From NCBI RefSeq assembly GCF_006494815.1, contig NZ_CP041091.1, positions 4,354,501-4,418,500 on the forward strand: 64,000 bases of DNA, given 5' to 3'. The notes under the pieces are model-generated. The model searched no databases. It had not been told where the DNA came from and worked only from the letters and a program-made list of their open reading frames with translations. Positions within the stretch are counted from its first letter, which is position 1. Each line of letters begins with the position of its first letter. This DNA comes from Nocardioides sambongensis (GTDB lineage Bacteria > Actinomycetota > Actinomycetes > Propionibacteriales > Nocardioidaceae). The position numbers and the translations under genes are program-made. Positions 59,338 through 64,000 of this stretch are shown here, piece after piece.

Positions 59338-59659
59338 GGCGAGCAGTATTGACCAACGTGGGGGCGGTGGGAGGCAGGACCGCGGATCGGTACGCGCCAC
59401 AGCGTGTCGCGGCAGCATCGATGTGGCCCGTGCGGGCGTGCGCGAGCGGAGAGTGCCGGCGATGTGAGCGGGCGCACTCTGCCACAGATCGCCGCCCCTT
59501 TTCAGCCTCGTTCCCAGGTTTCCGACGTGTTTCAGGCCACTCCGCACCACATGTCGCGGCATCTGTCAAGCCCGGATTGGCGGCCTGACCTGCACAAACG
59601 CTTTCTGAGGGTCTCCTGAGCCGTGCTAGTATGGATGCTCAGGAAGGGGTTCATCTCAT
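59338..59659. other. 322-bp divergent intergenic region between the ubiA-type gene and carD
   Basis: No gene was seen. It holds a TTGACC-like element near 59349 and, for carD, a -10 box TAGTAT at 59627-59632 with a GGAAGGGG ribosome-binding site at 59643-59650. A 7-bp inverted repeat AGAGTGC/GCACTCT lies at about 59451-59483. Confidence 0.5.
59627..59632 (+). promoter_or_regulatory. -10 element of the carD promoter
   Basis: TAGTAT is a good sigma-A -10 hexamer in a very GC-rich region, 28 bp before the carD ATG. The -35 is less clear (TTCTGA, 18 bp upstream). Confidence 0.55.
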
Positions 59660-60145
59660 ATGACTTTCACCGTCGGCGAAACGGTCGTCTATCCCAATCA
59701 CGGGGCCGCAGTTATCGAGGACATCGAGATGCGGACGATCAAGGGAGAGGAGCGTCAGTACCTCGTACTCCGCATCGTGGCGCAGCAGGACCTGGTTGTC
59801 AGGGTCCCGGCTTGCAATCTCGATCTGGTGGGTGTGCGGGACGTGGTCGACAAGGACGGACTGGACCGTGTGTTCAGTGTCCTGCGGGCCGAGCACGTCG
59901 AGGAGCCGACCAACTGGTCGCGCCGGTACAAGGCCAACCTGGAGAAGCTGCACAGCGGCGATGTGATGAAGGTGGCGGAGGTCGTTCGCGATCTCTGGCG
60001 CCGCGAGCGGGACCGCGGACTGTCCGCGGGGGAGAAGCGGATGCTGGCCAAGGCGCGTCAGATCCTCGTCTCCGAGCTCGCGCTCGCCGAGCACACCAAC
60101 GAGGACAAGGCGGAGACGATCCTGGACGAGGTACTCGCGTCCTGA
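59660..60145 (+). CDS. carD: RNA polymerase-binding transcription regulator CarD
   Basis: A 161-aa protein. The N-terminal RNA-polymerase interaction domain ([21 protein letters not shown], about 3-23) is followed by a helical DNA-binding domain with the Trp that stabilises the open complex (in [17 protein letters not shown]). It is an essential activator at rRNA and many other promoters in actinobacteria. A 15-bp hairpin follows. In many actinobacteria carD lies directly before ispD; here a degenerate IspD gene comes next, with true ispD convergent behind it. Confidence 0.95.
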   Translation: MTFTVGETVVYPNHGAAVIEDIEMRTIKGEERQYLVLRIVAQQDLVVRVPACNLDLVGVRDVVDKDGLDRVFSVLRAEHVEEPTNWSRRYKANLEKLHSGDVMKVAEVVRDLWRRERDRGLSAGEKRMLAKARQILVSELALAEHTNEDKAETILDEVLAS

Positions 60146-60192
60146 CGTCCCGTGGTGGCTGACCGAACAGCCGCCGACGCCTCATTGGCACC

Positions 60193-60226
60193 AAGAGCCC
60201 CACGGCCACCCGGCCGTGGGGCTCTT
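60193..60226 (+). terminator. Hairpin terminator after carD
   Basis: A perfect 15-bp stem, AAGAGCCCCACGGCC with GGCCGTGGGGCTCTT, closes a 4-nt loop 47 bp after the carD stop. The A-rich and T-rich ends of the stem resemble an intrinsic terminator without a long U-tract. Confidence 0.8.
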
Positions 60227-60281
60227 CCGTGTCCGGGGGCGGTCGCGCTCGGGTGCCCCTGCGTCATACCTTGTCGGTGCC

Positions 60282-60902
60282 ATGACCCAGGATCCGTACG
60301 ACGCCAGCGGCTTCGAGCCGATCGAGGACCTCGACCGCGAGCAGCCGCCGGCCGCCGGCGTGATCGTGGAGCAGGAGCGCGGCGCACTGCCGTTCCGGCT
60401 GATCCACGGCGAGTCCCTGGTCGCCACCGCTGCCTGGGCCGCCGGCGACGCCGGCATCGACCTGGTGGACGCCAGCCTCGGCTGGGACGTGGTCGCCGAG
60501 CGAGGTGAGCCGCTGGTGCTCCACGATCCGCTCTGCCCGATGACGCCGCCCCAGTTCCTGCGCCGGTGCCTGCAGATCGCGACGGAGACCGGTGAGGTCG
60601 TGGTCGGTGTCCGGCCGGTCACCGACACCGTCAAGGAGGTCCGGGACGGCGAGGTCGGCGCCACCCGGGACCGAGACGGCCTGGTGGCGCTGTGCTCGCC
60701 GGTGGTGCTGCCGCCGGCCGTGGTCGAGTCGCTGGTCGAGGCCCAGCAGGCGGGGGCGATCCCCGCCGACTTCGGCGACCTGATCGCCGACCTCCGCGGC
60801 CGGGGCCTCCCGGTCCGGCTGGTCGAGGCGCCCGCGGAAGCCCGCCGCGTGGGCTCGGAGGCGGACATCGCCGTCCTCGAAGCACAGACCAGGGGCTCGT
60901 AG
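60282..60902 (+). CDS. Degenerate IspD-like protein without the CTP-binding signature
   Basis: A 206-aa protein. The middle looks like the second half of IspD: LVLHDPLCPMTPPQFLRRCL matches the VHDAARP region with the Arg lost, VVVGVRPVTDTVKEV matches the PVTDTVKRV loop with its Lys kept, and TRDRDGLVALCSPVVLP matches the DRxGL-TPQ region. The N-terminal glycine-rich nucleotide motif is absent: the corresponding text is GALPFRLIHGESLVATA. It is therefore unlikely to be an active cytidylyltransferase and may be regulatory or a partner of IspD or CarD. ATG 60282 was chosen over a longer frame. Confidence 0.65.
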   Translation: MTQDPYDASGFEPIEDLDREQPPAAGVIVEQERGALPFRLIHGESLVATAAWAAGDAGIDLVDASLGWDVVAERGEPLVLHDPLCPMTPPQFLRRCLQIATETGEVVVGVRPVTDTVKEVRDGEVGATRDRDGLVALCSPVVLPPAVVESLVEAQQAGAIPADFGDLIADLRGRGLPVRLVEAPAEARRVGSEADIAVLEAQTRGS

Positions 60903-61080
60903 GACAAGCAGCCGGGGTGCGCGCCTCCGACGATCAGACGGCCACCGTGAGCGGGCTCGCCGCCGGCGAGCGGCACCCGCGAGGTGGTCCGGCGCTGCAC
61001 GGTCGGGCACGTCTGTCCCGAGCGCAGTCCAGGGCCCCGCGCGCACCGGGCGCCGCCCCCGCGGTCACCCAGACCGGGCC

Positions 61081-61119
61081 GGTCAGGCCAGACCAGGTCA
61101 GGCCAGACCAGGTCAGGCC
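61081..61119. repeat. Short tandem repeat at the 3' end of ispD
   Basis: The 15-bp unit GGTCAGGCCAGACCA occurs 2.6 times in a row, running into the last codons of ispD. The rest of the gap from 60903 to 61112 contains no gene. Confidence 0.8.
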
Positions 61120-61929
61120 CAGCCTGGCTCCGTCTCCCCGCCGGCGTCGGGCATCCGGTCGACCAGCGCCTCAGCGGTGGCCAGGTCCTCGGGCCAGGTG
61201 ACCTTCAGGTTCGATGCGCTGCCCGGCACCGCCATGATCCGGAACCCCGCCGGCGCGAGGCGCTCCAGGCAGGCGGCGGTGTCGGTGCCCTCGAACCCGT
61301 TCTCCGCGGCGGCCAGGTAGGCCCGCCGCAGCGGCTGGGCGCGGAACGCCTGCGGCGTCTGTACGCCGGCCAGCCGGGGGCCACTGCCAGCGCCGGTCGT
61401 GTGGCCGGGCACGCGACCGGACGCCGGGCCGGACGCCAACGCCTCCCGGGGGCGAGCCCGGGCAGCTCGACCACGGGGACCGCTCCACCGTGCCGACGAG
61501 CCGTGCCGAGGACGTCCCGGAAGAGGGACGCGGTGGCCAGCGGCCGTGCGCCGTCGTGGATCGCGACGGCATCGATCCGGCCGGCGTCGATGTCCTCGCC
61601 GAGCGCCTTCAGCGCCGCCGCCTCCGAGGAGTGCCGACTGGCGCCTCCCTGGACGAGGGTCACCTCCCGCTCGCCGAGCTCGGGACGGATGGCGGCGGCG
61701 ACCGACTCCTGCTCGCCCGGCGCGCAGACCACCACCACGCGGCTCACGCCCTCGACGCCGAGGGCGGCCCGGACGCTCCAGGCCAGCACGGGCCGAGGAC
61801 CGAGGGGAGGAGGACCTTGTTGACGGCGGCGCCCACTCTGCTGCCGCTGCCCGCACCGAGCACGACGATCGCCGCCCCGGGGGTCGGGGGCGTGCTGGCG
61901 GGCGACGGGGACACGGGCTGGTCGGTCAT
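61113..61929 (-). CDS. ispD: 2-C-methyl-D-erythritol 4-phosphate cytidylyltransferase IspD (two one-base frameshifts as sequenced)
   Basis: The enzyme of the third MEP-pathway step. It starts MTDQPVSPSPASTPP and has the nucleotide signature AIVVLGAGSGSRVGAAVNKVLLP. The frame is lost at the GGGG at 61804-61807 and again at 61445-61452 (CCCGGGGG on the plus strand); one base added at each site joins NKVLLP to GPRPVLAWSV, and VVELPGLAP to REALASGPASG. The repaired protein has AIHDGARPLATASL and AGVQTPQAFRAQPL, as expected, and about 272 aa. As sequenced no full IspD can be made, although the enzyme should be essential, which favours sequencing error. Confidence 0.85.
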
Positions 61930-61985
61930 GGCCGGGCCACCGTAGCCGCTGATCGTGGCGGGTGGGACTGCGCGTCGCCGCCGGC

Positions 61986-62007
61986 TTGACTTCAGGTCGA
62001 CCTGAAG
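61986..62007 (+). promoter_or_regulatory. MerR-type operator/promoter of the His-rich methyltransferase gene
   Basis: The 18-bp perfect palindrome CTTCAGGTCGACCTGAAG (61990-62007) directly overlaps a -35 hexamer TTGACT (61986-61991). A palindrome of this kind just after TTGAC is the signature of MerR-family promoters, where the regulator sits between overly spaced -35 and -10 boxes. The -10 is poor (GATCGT at 62011). It starts 38 bp before the methyltransferase ATG. No MerR gene is visible in the window. Confidence 0.6.
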
Positions 62008-62044
62008 CGAGATCGTCGGGTCCGACCAGGAGAGAGGGCGGCCC

Positions 62045-62986
62045 ATGCAGCACCGCGACCCGCACGACCAGCACCACGGCCACCAGCACGCCGGCCACGA
62101 GCACGCCGGCCACCAGCACGCCGGCCACGAGCACGCCGGCCACGAGCACGCCGGCCACGAGCACGCCGGCCACCGACACGACGGCGAACGACCCTTCGAG
62201 GGGCCCGAGGAGGTCGCGCGGGTGATCGCCGACGGCGAGATCGCGCTCGACTACGTCCGCGAGGTGGTCGGGCTGCTCCCGGGCCCGGTCGGCCGGGTGC
62301 TGGACGTCGGGTCGGGCCCCGGCGTCGCGACGCTCGAGCTGGCCCGGCTGCTCCCCGACGCGAGCGTGCTGGCACTGGACTCGTCCGCCTCGATGATCGA
62401 GGCGCTGCGCGGTCGTGCGGCCGCCGACGGACTCGTCGATCGCGTCGAGGCGCGGCAGGCGGAGATCCCCGAGGGGCTCGCCGACCTGACCGGGGTCGAC
62501 CTGGTGTGGGCGTCGATGTCCCTGCACCACGTGGGCGACGAGGTCGCTGCGCTCCGGGCGATCCGCGAGACCCTGAGCGAGCACGGCGTCGTCGCGATCC
62601 TGGAGTTCGGCGACCAGCGCCAGGTGGTGCCGCCCGGCGACGCCGCACTCGGCCAGCGGATCGAGGACGCCTACCGCCGGTTCTTCGACGAGCAGTCCCA
62701 GCACTGGCACGGCGACACCCCCTCGGCCGAGCTCTCCGCGATGGTGGAGCGCGCCGGCCTGGCGGTGCTCAGCGACCACGTCTCGGTGATCACCCACCAG
62801 CCGCCGTTGGACGACGCCCAGCGACGCTACGTGACGGGGTCGTTGCTGCGTGCCCGCCAGCAGCTCGACGGTCTGCTGCCGACCGACGACCTCGAGCAGA
62901 TCGCTCGGCTGGCCGCGGACGAGGGCCGGCCCGACGGTCCGGTCGTCGTCTCCCGCCGGATCCTGCTGGCGCACCGCGCCCGGTGA
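62045..62986 (+). CDS. Class I SAM-dependent methyltransferase with a His-rich N-terminal repeat
   Basis: A 313-aa protein. The first 45 residues are a metal-binding-like tail: after MQHRDPHDQHHGHQ come six HAGHE/HAGHQ/HAGHR units. The rest is a Rossmann methyltransferase with motif I VLDVGSGPGVATLELARLL (about 86-104), LALDSSASMI and ASMSLHHVGDE. The C-terminal part has AYRRFFDEQSQHWHGDTP, also His-containing. It resembles ubiquinone/menaquinone-type methyltransferases in the core, but the tail and the MerR-type operator suggest a metal or metalloid link. A GGAGAGAGG ribosome-binding site precedes the ATG. Confidence 0.8.
   Translation: MQHRDPHDQHHGHQHAGHEHAGHQHAGHEHAGHEHAGHEHAGHRHDGERPFEGPEEVARVIADGEIALDYVREVVGLLPGPVGRVLDVGSGPGVATLELARLLPDASVLALDSSASMIEALRGRAAADGLVDRVEARQAEIPEGLADLTGVDLVWASMSLHHVGDEVAALRAIRETLSEHGVVAILEFGDQRQVVPPGDAALGQRIEDAYRRFFDEQSQHWHGDTPSAELSAMVERAGLAVLSDHVSVITHQPPLDDAQRRYVTGSLLRARQQLDGLLPTDDLEQIARLAADEGRPDGPVVVSRRILLAHRAR
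62087..62176 (+). repeat. Six 15-bp tandem repeats inside the methyltransferase gene
   Basis: Units of CACGCCGGCCACGAG, with variants only in the last three bases, encode HAGHE, HAGHQ or HAGHR. The near-identity at DNA level suggests the array can change length by slippage. Confidence 0.9.
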
Positions 62987-63179
62987 CCCGCTCTCCCGCG
63001 CCCCGGGCGTGAGGTCCGTCTGACCGCGCGAGCCGTCGGGACCGCGGATCCGTTGCGGTTGGCGACCCCGCCTCGCGCAGCAGCGCCGGGGCCGTCGCTG
63101 CCCCGGCGGAGAGCGAGCGTTTTCGTGGGCGTTACACAGCGAAACCTCGCCGAGAACAGTGCGCCCCTACTTTCAGCGC

Positions 63180-63554
63180 ATGAGTTCTCGGACCGCGCCG
63201 ACAGAGGAATGGCATCCGGTGTGCCCGATCGGGGAGCTCGAGGTCGAGCGTGGAGTGACCGCGCTGGTGCACGGCCAGGCGATCGCGATCTTCCGGACCG
63301 ACGACACCACCGTCTACGCCCTGGGCAATCACGACCCCTTCGCCCGGAGCTCGGCCCAGGCCGGCGGTATCGCCAAGGGGATCGTCGGTCGGCGCGGGGA
63401 CGTCCCCTTCGTCGCCTCACCGGCCCACCGCCACGCCTTCGACCTGCGCACCGGCCGCTGCCTCGACGACGGGCACGTCGCCGTACCGGCCTATGACGTC
63501 AAGATCGTCGACGGCGTGGTGATGATCGGGCACCGCAAGGGCGAGGCGGCCTGA
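63180..63554 (+). CDS. nirD: Nitrite reductase small subunit NirD
   Basis: A 124-aa protein with the Rieske-like fold but without cluster ligands, as is normal for NirD. Landmarks are WHPVCPIGELEVERGVTALV, VYALGNHDPFARSSA, KGIVGRRGDVPFVASPAHRH and FDLRTGRCLDDG. It partners the large subunit NirB in NADH-dependent nitrite reduction. No nirB is adjacent on the right: the next gene runs in the opposite direction, so the large subunit must be elsewhere. The upstream GTTACACAGCGAAAC vaguely resembles a GlnR site. Confidence 0.85.
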   Translation: MSSRTAPTEEWHPVCPIGELEVERGVTALVHGQAIAIFRTDDTTVYALGNHDPFARSSAQAGGIAKGIVGRRGDVPFVASPAHRHAFDLRTGRCLDDGHVAVPAYDVKIVDGVVMIGHRKGEAA

Positions 63555-63566
63555 CCCGGTCGGTGG

Positions 63567-64000
63567 TCAGCGAGCGGACGACAGTGCGCGATCGACCAGG
63601 GTCACCAGCTCGCGGCTGACCAGCGCGGGGCGCTCCAGCGGCAGCATGTGGCCGGCCTCGGGCGCGACCAGCAGGCGCGCCCCGCGGATGCCGCCGGCGA
63701 TCCGACGGGCGTGGCCCGGTGGGGTGAGCAGGTCGCGGGTGCCCACCAGCACCGTCGTCGGTACGTCGTCGAACGCCGCCAGCTGGTCGGTGCGGGCGTG
63801 CACCATGAAGTCGCGGTAGAAGCCGGACATGGTGGCCGGCGGGCAGTTGATCAGCTGGTCCACCATCAGCCCGATGTCACGAGGACGCTGCGGCTGCCCG
63901 AAGACGAACCGCTCCACGATCCGACGCTCCGTCATCGGCGCGGTACGACGCCGGCGGCGCCCGACCAGACGGGCCCGTGCCGAGAGGGCCAGTGGGATCC
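63567..64000 (-). CDS. Alpha/beta hydrolase, C-terminal part (cut by window edge)
   Basis: The frame is open to the right edge of the window, so about 144 C-terminal residues are seen. The catalytic acid loop VLVGTRDLLTPPGHARRIA and the His loop APEAGHMLPLERP are typical of alpha/beta-hydrolase-fold proteins. The nucleophile elbow would lie beyond the window. A basic RRRRR stretch occurs in the visible start. Convergent with nirD, 12 bp apart. Confidence 0.8.
   Translation of the reverse strand, partial: IPLALSARARLVGRRRRRTAPMTERRIVERFVFGQPQRPRDIGLMVDQLINCPPATMSGFYRDFMVHARTDQLAAFDDVPTTVLVGTRDLLTPPGHARRIAGGIRGARLLVAPEAGHMLPLERPALVSRELVTLVDRALSSAR

Noticed and set aside
63130..63150. GlnR box before nirD
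   Set aside because: GTTACACAGCGAAAC has both half-elements but the spacing is one base short of the AC-N9-AC rule; only mentioned as a vague resemblance.

Overview
The window is GC-rich DNA, about 70% by eye, from an actinobacterium that is most likely a member of the Nocardioidaceae (Nocardioides-like). The lineage call rests on the mycothiol glycosyltransferase MshA with its YbjN neighbour, CarD next to the MEP-pathway enzyme IspD, a SenX3/RegX3 pair beside PhoU and phosphoglycerate mutase, a very large single-chain acyl-CoA carboxylase, and the codon bias. No rRNA, tRNA, CRISPR array or replication origin was seen.

Layout. (1) 1-8792 is a catabolic island. A nine-gene minus-strand operon (TctC/B/A uptake system, SDR dehydrogenase, split transketolase, GldA-like dehydrogenase, cupin dioxygenase, acyl-CoA ligase cut by the left edge) is divergent from an IclR regulator, with a perfect inverted repeat between them. 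(2) 8918-13608 holds typA, an ABC exporter and an aspartate-racemase-like gene. (3) 13764-22842 is a second IclR-controlled island: an acyl-CoA ligase, a peptide-type ABC importer and an enoyl-CoA hydratase in one overlapping operon. (4) 23028-25754 has an SDR, mshA and a ybjN-like gene. (5) 25852-43644 is a type IV pilus locus: pilD, an unknown gene, pilO, pilN and pilM on the minus strand; pilT, pilB, a second pilT, pilC, three minor pilin-like genes, two major pilins and an unknown gene on the plus strand. An IS1634-family element has inserted in pilN and duplicated 140 bp of target. Four pilus transcription units are preceded by similar sigma-28/WhiG-like promoters. (6) 43753-53633 carries a DMT permease, a secreted M14 carboxypeptidase with a CRP-type site, and the giant carboxylase. 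(7) 53736-58064 has regX3, senX3, phoU, gpmA and a lipoprotein, with a PHO-type box and a striking 22-bp-periodic inverted repeat array. (8) 58207-64000 has a UbiA prenyltransferase, carD, a degenerate IspD paralogue, ispD, a His-rich methyltransferase behind a MerR-type operator, nirD and a partial alpha/beta hydrolase.

A feature of the sequence itself: seven genes (pilV-like, 42884-43644, M14 carboxypeptidase, acyl-CoA carboxylase, senX3, lipoprotein 57403-58064 and ispD, the last twice) are each broken by what looks like one missing base, mostly inside G/C homopolymers. All eight are repaired by adding one base, which points to systematic sequencing or assembly error rather than eight real mutations.

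Two families of palindromic intergenic repeats recur: a 105-bp double hairpin (2 copies) and an element with arms resembling GCGCCCCATTCGGAT (3 copies). Most copies sit between convergent genes.
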